A DNA stretch of 17,922 nucleotides from positions 1 to 17,922 of the forward strand of contig JAKJFO010000072.1 of NCBI GenBank assembly GCA_022704885.1, given 5' to 3'. The DNA is from Candidatus Rifleibacteriota bacterium (GTDB lineage Bacteria > Riflebacteria > Ozemobacteria > Ozemobacterales > Ozemobacteraceae). The notes beneath the pieces were generated by a model. That model made no database searches. It was given only the letters and a program-made list of their open reading frames with translations, and was not told the origin of the DNA. Position 1 is the stretch's first letter; each line of letters starts with the position of its first letter. The translations under genes were made by a program, and so were the position numbers. Below are positions 1 through 6,822 of the stretch, one piece after another.

Positions 1-1438
1 CCTGCGGTGTAACCTTGTTGATGCGTTCGAGTTCACGAAACAGCTTGCGCCAGTCGCCCCAGATCTGCTGATAAGTGGCCAGTTGCTGAGCCAACCCCAT
101 ATTGTCGTTGAGGCCTCTGATAAAGCCGGCCATGGCGCGGGCCTTGACCTTTTCAAGGTCTTCGTCGGTCAGAAGCTGGTTCTGCAGCTTTTCGATTTCT
201 TCGTAGATCATCTTTTCGCATTCAGCATTGGTTTTTCCGGGCGCCGGGTAGCAGAATATCACGCCAAGAGACGGGTATTTGCTGCCGGGCCAGCCTGCGT
301 ATGAACTGACCGAAACGGCAGCTTTTTCGTCTCTGATCATGCGGCGATATAGGCGTGAAGTGCGGCCCTGGCCAAGAATGTCGGCAAAAGCTGCCAGCGC
401 CGGCATGTCGTCATGAGTTTCGGCCGGGATATGCCAGCCGATGATCATTGCCGGCTGGGCGCGGTCGTTGATGGTCAGGCGGCGTTCGCCCTGCTGTGGC
501 GGTTCTACCGTCGCGATGCGTGGCGGCGCCGGGCGCTTCTGAATTCTGCCCCAGTACTTTTCGGCCATTTCGACAACCGTTTCAGGCTTGACATCTCCGA
601 CCAGCGCGATAGTCATGTTGCTGGGCGTGTAATATTTTTTGAAAAAGCGCTGAGTAGCTTCGCGAGAATAGTTCTGAATATCTGACATGTGGCCGATCAG
701 CGGGTTTCCATAAGGGTGCGCTTTGAAAGCAGTGCTCAGAAATTCTTCGACAAGCTTGCCCATCGGGCGGTTATCGACGGTCATGCGCCGCTCTTCGGCC
801 ACGACTTCGCGCTCTTTATACATTTCACGCAGCAGTGGCTCGAAAAAACGCTCAGATTCCATTGCCATCCAAAGTTCGAGCTTGTTCGAAGGCATGCTGA
901 TGATGTAGGCGGTCTGGTCGCGTGAAGTGAAGGCGTTGAGGCCGGAGCCGCCTTCAGACTGCAGAATGTTCGAAAATGCGTTCGGTTCGATAACCGCGTA
1001 GGCATTGGCTATTGCCTCGTTCATCTGTTCCTGCAGGTTTTTGAGCTTTTCCGGGTCGGCGAGTCGGCCCTTGAGTCTTTCGAGGCGCAGTCTTTCGAAT
1101 ATCCGGTCTTCATCGGCCATCAGGGCAGGTTCTTTTTCGGGGTCACGGCTGCCGATGGTGACAGTGCCTTTGAAGGCCATGTGTTCGAGCATGTGAGCGA
1201 GGCCCGAGTATTCTTTAGGGTCATCGGCGCCGCCGACATCGACCCAGGTGACCAGCGAAACAACCGGTGCGTCGTGGCGCGGCAGAACGATGATTTTGAG
1301 TCCATTGTCGAGACTATGCTCGAAAACCGACTTTTCGAGTGCGGAAAAGTCAAAGTCTGTTTTTGCTGGAGCCGAGATTGGCTGCAGCAGAATGAAAAAT
1401 GTCAGAAGTGCGGTAAAAATTGCTTTATATTGTCGCAT
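1..1438 (-). CDS. M16 family zinc metallopeptidase (pitrilysin-like), 3' end beyond the window
   Basis: Exported zinc endopeptidase of the inverzincin (M16) family, which degrades peptides and short proteins. 479 complete codons are visible and the frame is still open at base 1. The N-terminus is a signal peptide (about residues 1-25, hydrophobic core LLTFFILLQPISA). The inverted zinc motif HMLEH is at residues 82-86, where E85 is the catalytic base and H82 and H86 are zinc ligands. The third ligand is probably E216 in EVVAEERRM, with E209 as the conserved helper glutamate. The H86-to-E216 distance (about 130) exceeds the usual 75 or so because a charged, probably helical insert sits around residues 95-160. 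The second M16 domain begins near residue 250 (YYTPSNMTIALVGDV). The ATG at 1438 is chosen for the GGAGG six bases upstream and the signal peptide. It lies 70 bp downstream of cysK on the same strand, so co-transcription is possible. Confidence 0.92.
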   Translation of the reverse strand, partial: MRQYKAIFTALLTFFILLQPISAPAKTDFDFSALEKSVFEHSLDNGLKIIVLPRHDAPVVSLVTWVDVGGADDPKEYSGLAHMLEHMAFKGTVTIGSRDPEKEPALMADEDRIFERLRLERLKGRLADPEKLKNLQEQMNEAIANAYAVIEPNAFSNILQSEGGSGLNAFTSRDQTAYIISMPSNKLELWMAMESERFFEPLLREMYKEREVVAEERRMTVDNRPMGKLVEEFLSTAFKAHPYGNPLIGHMSDIQNYSREATQRFFKKYYTPSNMTIALVGDVKPETVVEMAEKYWGRIQKRPAPPRIATVEPPQQGERRLTINDRAQPAMIIGWHIPAETHDDMPALAAFADILGQGRTSRLYRRMIRDEKAAVSVSSYAGWPGSKYPSLGVIFCYPAPGKTNAECEKMIYEEIEKLQNQLLTDEDLEKVKARAMAGFIRGLNDNMGLAQQLATYQQIWGDWRKLFRELERINKVTPQ

Positions 1439-1477
1439 TTATGCCTCCGTGATATTAGTTTGTAATATTTTATCCTT

Positions 1478-1506
1478 TTTGCTGATAAATACCAGTTTTC
1501 AGCAAA
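1478..1506. other. Inverted repeat between cysK and the M16 gene
   Basis: An 8-bp perfect stem (TTTGCTGA/TCAGCAAA) with a 13-nt loop lies just after the cysK stop codon. On the minus strand it is followed by AAGGATAAAA and not by a T-run, so it is not a canonical intrinsic terminator. It could be an RNA-processing or stabilising hairpin between two co-transcribed genes. The following TAAAAT may serve as a -10 for the protease gene, but I see no -35. Confidence 0.35.
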
Positions 1507-1508
1507 CA

Positions 1509-2480
1509 TCAGCTGCCAGTGAAGCCTTCGAAGAGCGCCGTGCTCAAATAGCGCTCCCCAGCGTCAGGAAACAATGTAACTATCGTCTTGCCGGCATTCT
1601 CAGGCTGTCGCGCCAGACGGTCAGCTGCTGCCATGGCGGCTCCGCATGAAATTCCGCAGGTGATGCCTTCTTCGCGGTGCAGGCGGCGGGCGTATTCGAT
1701 CGCTTCTTCACTGCTTACCGTGACGATATCATCGACGAGGTCGAGATCGAGATTGGCTGGCTTGAAGCCGGCGCCGATACCCTGTATCTTGTGCGGTCCG
1801 GGTTTGGGTGTATTGCCGGCTCTTATTGCCGTCAACACCGGCGATTCAACCGGTTCGACCGCTACCGATCTGACCGGGTGCCGCTGCACTTTTTTGAGAT
1901 AGCGACTGACACCGGTAATGGTACCGCCGGTGCCAACGCCGGCCACGAATATGTCGATTCTGCCATTAGTGTCGTTCCAGATTTCAGGGCCGGTAGTGCA
2001 GAAATGTATGTCAGGATTCGCTGGATTATCGAATTGCTGCGGCATAAAATACTTTTCGGGAGCGCTGTTAACGATTTCTTCAGCTTTCGCTATGGCTCCT
2101 GGCATGCCTTTGACGCCTTCTGTCAGCACTATCTGTGCGCCAAAGGCGGCCAGCATTCGACGCCGTTCGATCGACATGGTGTCAGGCATGGTAAGTATCA
2201 GCGGGTAGCCGCGCGTAGCGCAGACAAAGGCCAGCCCGATGCCGGTGTTGCCACTCGTCGGCTCGACCAGAGTGACTTTGTTGTCGCCGTGCATGAGAAT
2301 GCCTTTTTTCTCGGCATCCCAGATCATGCTGGCAGCAACCCGGCACTTTACTGAATAAGCCGGGTTGCGTCCTTCTATCTTAGCCAGCACCATAGCGCCG
2401 GCGCCCTGAGTTATTCGATTGATCCGCACCAGAGGGGTGTTTCCGATGCTCATGCTGTTATCTTCATAAATTCCGGGCAT
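1509..2480 (-). CDS. cysK: Cysteine synthase A (O-acetylserine sulfhydrylase)
   Basis: PLP enzyme of fold type II that makes L-cysteine from O-acetylserine and sulfide in the cytoplasm. At 323 residues it has the same length as E. coli CysK and resembles it along its whole length. The cofactor lysine is K45 in AYSVKCR. The substrate-binding loop TSGNTG is present, as are the phosphate-binding loop GVGTGGT, the conserved [14 protein letters not shown] segment and the C-terminal GERYLST. In the loop that contacts the pyridine nitrogen the usual GISSGAA reads GISCGAA: the contacting serine (first S) is kept and the second is cysteine. The start at 2480 has AAGGAG seven bases upstream. A possible extended -10 lies at 2509-2517. 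No cysE or sulfate-assimilation gene is visible nearby. Confidence 0.96.
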   Translation of the reverse strand: MPGIYEDNSMSIGNTPLVRINRITQGAGAMVLAKIEGRNPAYSVKCRVAASMIWDAEKKGILMHGDNKVTLVEPTSGNTGIGLAFVCATRGYPLILTMPDTMSIERRRMLAAFGAQIVLTEGVKGMPGAIAKAEEIVNSAPEKYFMPQQFDNPANPDIHFCTTGPEIWNDTNGRIDIFVAGVGTGGTITGVSRYLKKVQRHPVRSVAVEPVESPVLTAIRAGNTPKPGPHKIQGIGAGFKPANLDLDLVDDIVTVSSEEAIEYARRLHREEGITCGISCGAAMAAADRLARQPENAGKTIVTLFPDAGERYLSTALFEGFTGS

Positions 2481-2508
2481 ACATTACTCCTTCTCGCCAG
2501 ATGCTAAA

Positions 2509-2517
2509 AATATATCA
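2509..2517 (-). promoter_or_regulatory. Candidate extended -10 promoter of cysK
   Basis: The minus strand reads TGATATATT, which is a TGn extended -10 with five of six bases of TATAAT. It lies 28 bp upstream of the cysK ATG, leaving a leader of about 20 nt that holds the AAGGAG site. No convincing -35 hexamer is present. Confidence 0.4.
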
Positions 2518-2557
2518 CAAAAACCGTATCATTTAAGTCGTTTTTGTACTTTTCCGG

Positions 2558-2589
2558 ATCCTGCGACTGCGCTACGCTTCGCGCAGGAT
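2558..2589. repeat. REP-like hairpin upstream of cysK
   Basis: ATCCTGCG and CGCAGGAT form an 8-bp perfect stem around a 16-nt GC-rich centre that contains a smaller GCG/CGC fold. No T-run follows on either strand, so it is unlikely to be an intrinsic terminator of the WG-repeat gene. The composition resembles short extragenic palindromes that many genomes carry in multiple copies. Only one copy is visible here. Confidence 0.45.
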
Positions 2590-2611
2590 GACATGCAAAA
2601 AGGCGATGCCT

Positions 2612-4081
2612 TCAAGGGACGAGGCGGCCGGTAAATTCTACTTCGGAAATGCAGCAGTCAGGATCGCCCTTTTTTTCATGTACTGCCAGAATTTCGAACT
2701 TGACTGAACTGGTGACCGGACCGTCGAGTTTGATCGTCTGAGCGCCGCGCTCATCCCTGATCACGTGTTCGCTGGTTTTGCCGTTAATCACGATGCGTAG
2801 CTTCGCAACGCTCTGATTGACCTTGAAAGGATCTCGTTTGTCGGTCGCAGACTTCTGATAACCGTTGTAAATGTCGATGCTGTGAAGTTCGACAGGTTTG
2901 GCGAATTTGAACTCGAGCCATTCACCAGTTCCGCTGTTTTTGGCACCTTCGACCCAGGCGGTTGCAATGTCGCCGTCAAGAAGGTTTTCGGGTTTGTAGC
3001 TGATATTCTTTGCCGGCGGCAAAACGCTTGATGCCTTTACCGACTTTACTTCGAGCCTGTATACGCCGGTCTGGCCGGTCGCTTTACCCTGCAGCATGCT
3101 GCTGTTGGCAACGATGCTGCCGTCTTTTTTGATATAGACTTCGCCGCCAGAGCTGAGTTGATCGTAAACCCGCGCGATTCCGCCGTCAAAGGGCTCGGCC
3201 ATCTCATAAGTCGGCTTGATCACCCATTTACCCTTCGTATCGATAAAGCCCCACATTTCGGGCTTTTCGTATTTCGGATCGAAAGTTGATGCTGGTGCCA
3301 GCCCTTCAGAAAAGTGGGAAGCCTGCGAAAAAGCCTGCTGAATGACAAAGTTGCCGCTTTTGTCGATAAAGCCGGTTGGTGGCACTTCATCGTTCATCAT
3401 TATGCTGACCGGCGCCAGGCCATCGACGAATTTTCCGGCAACCGTGAACTTAGGCGCAATCACGGTTTTACCTTCTTTGTTGATATAGCCAACCATGTAG
3501 TCGCCATCGCTGTTGAGAGGCAGCCAGGCGGCGGCCAGTCCTTCCGAAAATTCGCCGGGCGGTGAAAAATACTGGTTGTCAAGGCAGCGAAGAGACGGTT
3601 CTATTGCAAATTGCCCCTCTCTGTCGATGTAGCCGTAGCAGGCTGAACCATCAGCCTGGTCACCGATCATGACGCAGGCAAGACCGTCTGAAAAGCTGAA
3701 GGCGCGCGCGAATTTTGGTTCAATGACCATATCGCCGGCCAGGTTGATATACCCCCACAGACCGTTAACTTTCACGGCAGCCAGCTCTTCAGTAAAGCTC
3801 AAAACTTCTTCGAAGTCGCGGCCAAATGCCTTCTTGCCTTCTCTGTTAATGAAATACCAGACATCATTTGCACAGACAGCTGCGTATCCCTGCGAAAACT
3901 CTTCTGCCAGCAGACTATCGATGTTCAATATCACTTTACCTTCTGTATTTATGTAGACATGGTTCCCTTCCGGTTCAATCCGCATGGGGTAAAGGCCGCG
4001 TATTTGAGCAGATGCCGTCATGCCGGCAACAATAATGGCAACGCAAATAGCGGCAACAAGCTTCTTTTGGAACAGGGTCAT
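2612..4081 (-). CDS. Exported WG-repeat protein with C-terminal NADase-type glycan-binding domain
   Basis: 489 residues from the ATG at 4081, chosen because GGAGGA sits six bases upstream; a TTG 18 bp further up lacks that spacing. Residues 1-25 form a signal peptide (AAICVAIIVAGMTASAQ). About eight WG repeats follow (residues 40-320), recognisable from WGYINLAGDMVIEPKF, VGYINKEGKTVIAPKF, TGFIDKSGNFVIQQAF and WGFIDTKGKWVIKPTY, each followed by a phrase like FSDGLACV. Residues 360-489 match the discoidin-like NADase-type glycan-binding domain: ENLLDGDIATAWVEG, GEWLEFKF, IDIYNGYQK, and a C-terminal CCISEVEF. WG repeats and this domain are known as non-catalytic binding modules, so an envelope or extracellular binding role is inferred. 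The ligand is unknown. The gene seems to be transcribed alone. Confidence 0.85.
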   Translation of the reverse strand: MTLFQKKLVAAICVAIIVAGMTASAQIRGLYPMRIEPEGNHVYINTEGKVILNIDSLLAEEFSQGYAAVCANDVWYFINREGKKAFGRDFEEVLSFTEELAAVKVNGLWGYINLAGDMVIEPKFARAFSFSDGLACVMIGDQADGSACYGYIDREGQFAIEPSLRCLDNQYFSPPGEFSEGLAAAWLPLNSDGDYMVGYINKEGKTVIAPKFTVAGKFVDGLAPVSIMMNDEVPPTGFIDKSGNFVIQQAFSQASHFSEGLAPASTFDPKYEKPEMWGFIDTKGKWVIKPTYEMAEPFDGGIARVYDQLSSGGEVYIKKDGSIVANSSMLQGKATGQTGVYRLEVKSVKASSVLPPAKNISYKPENLLDGDIATAWVEGAKNSGTGEWLEFKFAKPVELHSIDIYNGYQKSATDKRDPFKVNQSVAKLRIVINGKTSEHVIRDERGAQTIKLDGPVTSSVKFEILAVHEKKGDPDCCISEVEFTGRLVP

Positions 4082-4131
4082 GGCGTTTCCTCCGGGCAAT
4101 CAGTCTCTGTTACTGGCGGTTGCAGTTAATC

Positions 4132-4277
4132 TATACAAAAGCTCATTCAAAATTGCGAGGCCTGAAGACGGCATTACTTTTTCGTAAGCTTGTGAGCGAA
4201 GCGAATCGCTGGAGAAAAAGCAACCCGGCTGAGGGCCGAAGCTACAGAAAGCGAATTAATCAATGAGCTCTTATATA
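4132..4277. repeat. 146-bp non-coding element bounded by imperfect inverted repeats
   Basis: The two 26-bp ends (4132-4157 and 4252-4277) are inverted copies with about 19 matches, including a perfect 8-bp core AGCTCATT/AATGAGCT. Between them lies a stretch with AGCGA/TCGCT self-complementarity near 4195-4210 and no convincing ORF. It occupies the first part of the 4082-4488 gap between divergent genes. It could be a MITE-like insertion or a structured RNA; its left end would lie in the 5' leader or promoter of the WG-repeat gene. No clear target-site duplication is seen. Confidence 0.35.
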
Positions 4278-4333
4278 TCAACCCGCTGTACATAATCTTT
4301 TTACACCATTCACTTCCGCCGGGCAAACTAAAC

Positions 4334-4362
4334 TTGCATCAGCAGAATTTTTTTACTATGCT
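4334..4362 (+). promoter_or_regulatory. Candidate promoter for the PLP-fold/GNAT gene
   Basis: TTGCAT (4334-4339) and TATGCT (4357-4362) are separated by exactly 17 bp, with an A/T-rich spacer (AATTTTTTT). Both hexamers are mediocre matches to the consensus (3/6 and 4/6). If used, it would give a leader of about 120 nt before the ATG at 4489. Confidence 0.3.
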
Positions 4363-4429
4363 GGTAGAAGCTTAAATATTTGGGTATAACCGGCGTTCGC
4401 TCAAGCTGATTTTAGCTTTTGGGCCATCG

Positions 4430-4489
4430 ATGAATCAGATTATAAAGATCATTAATTGTGCCGGTTTGCCTGAACGTGAGGAGGCGTAA
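4430..4489 (+). CDS. Possible 19-residue upstream ORF
   Basis: ATG at 4430 opens a 19-codon frame beginning MNQIIKIINCAGLP. Its TAA stop overlaps the start codon of the next gene (TAATG, sharing base 4489), an arrangement typical of translational coupling, and the GGAGG of the downstream gene lies inside this ORF. Against it, no Shine-Dalgarno sequence precedes the ATG and the peptide shows no attenuator-like residue run. It may be a coupling leader or chance. Confidence 0.25.
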   Translation: MNQIIKIINCAGLPEREEA

Positions 4490-5853
4490 TGGAACTTCTT
4501 AAACAGCGCATCGGACGCACTGTATTATACAAGACCACAAATCTCAATCAGGAAATCGGAATCGCCGACCTGTATCTGAAAATGGAAGGTCTCAATCCCA
4601 CTGGTCACATGCATGACCGCATTGCCTACTATCTGGTAAAAGAAGCGGTACAGCTTGGCTTTAAAGCCGTAGCGGTGGCTTCTCTTGGTCAATTGGGCGA
4701 GTCTCTGGCCTTTATCTCTGAAAGATTTGGGCTTTCATGCCGGGTTGTCATGCCGCAAGGCTCTCTTGATCGAAAGAAGCGCTGGTATCAGCAGAAGAAT
4801 GTCGAGATCATCGAGCATGGCGGCAATTACAGCGAAGCATATCACAAAAGCCGCGAACTGGCTGCTGCCAACAATTGGTATGATGCAAATCATGGCTACG
4901 ACAACTGCTGTATAACCGACAACGTTTTTGCCGAAATCGCCGAAGAAATCGTGGCAAAGCTGCAATCGAGCCCGAAAAGTCTTTTCTGCTTTCTCAGTAA
5001 TGGCGCGCTGATAACAGGTCTGCATCTAGGCTTCAGATCTTTGTGGCGACGTGGTCTGGTGCAGAGAATTCCCCGCTTGTTTGTTGCCTGTGCCAGCGAT
5101 GATAACCCGCTGTATCTGGCCTGGAAAAACCGTGAGACCAGAGTTAAGGCGACGCGCGCGTTGAATCGTTATCGTGGGTTGAGCAAAAATACGGTTGAAT
5201 ACAATATTGTTGATCCACAGAACGTTCTCAACGCTGTATACGATTCTGGCGGGGCTTTTGTCAGCGTTACCACTGAAGAAATTAACGAAATGATACCCAG
5301 GGTCAAAGCTTCAGAAAACCTTAAGATTGCTTTCCGGGGTGCGGCTTCACTGGCGGCCTGCGAGAATGCTCTTCGTCAGGGTCTGATCGAGAGTTCTGAC
5401 AATGGCGTGGTAATTCTCGAAGAGGGCAGAAATGAGCTGAATATCAGGCAGTTGACCGAAGATGACTATGAAAACATCGAGCAGCTGGCTGACTATGTCG
5501 ATCGCTATCTCGGCCAATACGGCGATGACCGGCAGAGCGTGCTTGAAGCGATAAGAGTGGCGTTGGCCGATGGATTTGTCCTTGGCGCCTACATTTCGGG
5601 CGAAATGAAGGGCATTGCTGTAGTGATAAAAATGCCGGTTGGACTGGTAATGCCGCAGTATCACCTTGTATACATCGGCTCCGATATCACTGCGGGTTCG
5701 CGTGGCATTGGCACGCGACTGATGGAAATGGTCAGAAGACTTACCGATGGCCGGTTTTCGCTGCATGTCGATGTCGAGAACAAAAAAGCGATCAAGCTGT
5801 ATGAAAAAATGGGCCTGAAAAAAGCCTATTATCGCATGATTGCCATCAGGTAG
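4489..5853 (+). CDS. Degenerate fold-type-II PLP-like domain fused to a GNAT acetyltransferase
   Basis: 454 residues in two parts. Residues 1-312 follow the threonine synthase/cysteine synthase fold, with the landmarks LNPTG at 36, GGNYSEAYHKSRELAA near 111, TDNVFAEIAEEI near 143, and AFRGAASLAACENALRQG near 281. The lysine that should follow PTGSF is absent: the segment reads PTGHMHDR, with H42 at the Schiff-base position. The STGNTGAS loop reads SLGQLGES (65-72), the phosphate loop reads SNGALITG (170-177), and the C-terminal TGhG segment reads EEGRNE. Residues 316-454 are a GNAT domain with an acetyl-CoA loop SRGIGTR (404-410) and a helix-B region NKKAIKLYEKMGL. The first part is therefore probably a non-catalytic or non-PLP ligand-binding pseudoenzyme, and the GNAT part looks intact. 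The start has GGAGG six bases upstream. The acyl acceptor is unknown. Confidence 0.85.
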   Translation: MELLKQRIGRTVLYKTTNLNQEIGIADLYLKMEGLNPTGHMHDRIAYYLVKEAVQLGFKAVAVASLGQLGESLAFISERFGLSCRVVMPQGSLDRKKRWYQQKNVEIIEHGGNYSEAYHKSRELAAANNWYDANHGYDNCCITDNVFAEIAEEIVAKLQSSPKSLFCFLSNGALITGLHLGFRSLWRRGLVQRIPRLFVACASDDNPLYLAWKNRETRVKATRALNRYRGLSKNTVEYNIVDPQNVLNAVYDSGGAFVSVTTEEINEMIPRVKASENLKIAFRGAASLAACENALRQGLIESSDNGVVILEEGRNELNIRQLTEDDYENIEQLADYVDRYLGQYGDDRQSVLEAIRVALADGFVLGAYISGEMKGIAVVIKMPVGLVMPQYHLVYIGSDITAGSRGIGTRLMEMVRRLTDGRFSLHVDVENKKAIKLYEKMGLKKAYYRMIAIR

Positions 5854-6667
5854 CGCTGCTGCCGATGACTCCGGTCAGCCGCGTCAGCTGGCCGGCATAG
5901 ACCTTTTGAGCCTGATCGACTCTGGGATTGTCGCTGACATTTTTGCTCTTCAGCAGAGCAAAACCGGCTTTAAGCAATACCGGCAGCGCCATGCAGGCCA
6001 GTCGTTCATCCTGGCTTTCTGGCAACCGGCTCTTTAAAAAGCCACGAATCGGCGCTTCAGAGCAGGCTATGGCACGTATCAACCACCAGCGCACGGCATC
6101 ACTCAATTCGCCGGAAAGCAGCTCTGAAAGTTGATTGCGTGCGACCTTTTCGCGCTCTATCAGCTCTTTGATTTTTGGCGATGCTGGTTGCGGGTGGCGT
6201 TCGATATCGCCGGTCAACAGCAGGCTGAGCAGTTCAAGCCGGGTCGGGTCGGCATTTGCAAACAGTCTTGGAATCATCTCGGTCTGCTCGGTTAAGCTTT
6301 TTGCTTTGCTGAATTCGCTGGTGAGCTGATCGAAAAGGTCATTGTCAAACTGGGCCGGAATCTCGGCAAACCCCAGCAGCGGCCGCCATTCGTCGGTGCT
6401 TTCAGCCAGCCCGGCAAAAAACTCAATTCGCTCGCTCTCGCTTTCGCTCTGCATTTTGACCAGGCTCTGCAGACATTCGTGTATTCGGCTTTCGCGATTG
6501 TTCTGGACTTCATCGACATAGCCAAGAAAATCCTGCCACGCCTGCTGCGGAAACTCAGCAGCATTCATTGTGCAGGGCGCACTGACATCGGCGTCGCCAT
6601 ACCTGGCGGCCGCTTTGCGATCGCGCAGCTTCGTCAGCAGCTGAGAGACTTTTCTGATCAGTTCCAT
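5846..6667 (-). CDS. Uncharacterised helical protein
   Basis: 273 residues, no family recognised. There is no signal peptide or membrane segment, so it is probably cytoplasmic. The sequence is helix-rich with leucine-rich amphipathic stretches (for example RLELLSLLLTGDIE and ARNQLSELLSGELSDAVRWW), and the C-terminal half has the feel of a HEAT/ARM-type solenoid, though no repeat unit can be defined with confidence. Its stop overlaps the end of the convergent PLP-fold/GNAT gene by 8 bp. The start at 6667 has no Shine-Dalgarno sequence, but a perfect extended -10 lies only 9 bp upstream, suggesting a leaderless transcript. Confidence 0.7.
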   Translation of the reverse strand: MELIRKVSQLLTKLRDRKAAARYGDADVSAPCTMNAAEFPQQAWQDFLGYVDEVQNNRESRIHECLQSLVKMQSESESERIEFFAGLAESTDEWRPLLGFAEIPAQFDNDLFDQLTSEFSKAKSLTEQTEMIPRLFANADPTRLELLSLLLTGDIERHPQPASPKIKELIEREKVARNQLSELLSGELSDAVRWWLIRAIACSEAPIRGFLKSRLPESQDERLACMALPVLLKAGFALLKSKNVSDNPRVDQAQKVYAGQLTRLTGVIGSSAT

Positions 6668-6676
6668 GATACTGTC

Positions 6677-6685
6677 ATTATAACA
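6677..6685 (-). promoter_or_regulatory. Extended -10 promoter, probably giving a leaderless mRNA
   Basis: The minus strand reads TGTTATAAT, a perfect TGnTATAAT. Only 9 bp separate it from the ATG at 6667, so a start point at the usual spacing would fall within about 0-4 nt of the start codon. No -35 is evident, as expected for extended -10 promoters. The absence of a Shine-Dalgarno sequence supports this reading. Confidence 0.5.
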
Positions 6686-6747
6686 AGATCAGCAGAATTC
6701 TGCATGCGATTTAACAAGGTTTTGTTGGTATTTTGCAGGCCAGACTT

Positions 6748-6783
6748 AAAAAAACAGGCCAGGCAGTTGTGCCTGGCCTGTTT
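6748..6783 (-). terminator. Intrinsic terminator of the ferredoxin-FprA transcript
   Basis: A perfect 14-bp stem (AAACAGGCCAGGCA with its complement) closes a 4-nt loop, and on the minus strand it runs directly into seven T residues (A-tract 6748-6754 on the plus strand). It lies about 40 bp downstream of the fprA stop codon at 6823, the expected place for the end of that operon. Confidence 0.9.
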
Positions 6784-6822
6784 ATAAGCATAGATAAGAT
6801 TACCTGCAGTAATTCTTTAATA

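Noticed and set aside
1677..2354. 225-codon plus-strand ORF
   Set aside because: It lies wholly antisense to cysK, which has complete family conservation; no ribosome-binding site and no recognisable protein.
1509..2480. Ser-to-Cys change in the cysK GISSGAA loop as a sign of altered activity
   Set aside because: The pyridine-contacting serine is the first of the pair and is retained; the changed residue is not catalytic, and all other motifs are intact.
4195..4260. Possible riboswitch upstream of the PLP-fold/GNAT gene
   Set aside because: I could not find the conserved core of SAM, T-box or other amino-acid-related riboswitches, and the element lies before the likely promoter.
6783..6795. 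12-bp sequence ATAAGCATAGAT shared with 16823-16834
   Set aside because: In an 18-kb window, several 12-mer matches are expected by chance; there is no shared flanking sequence.
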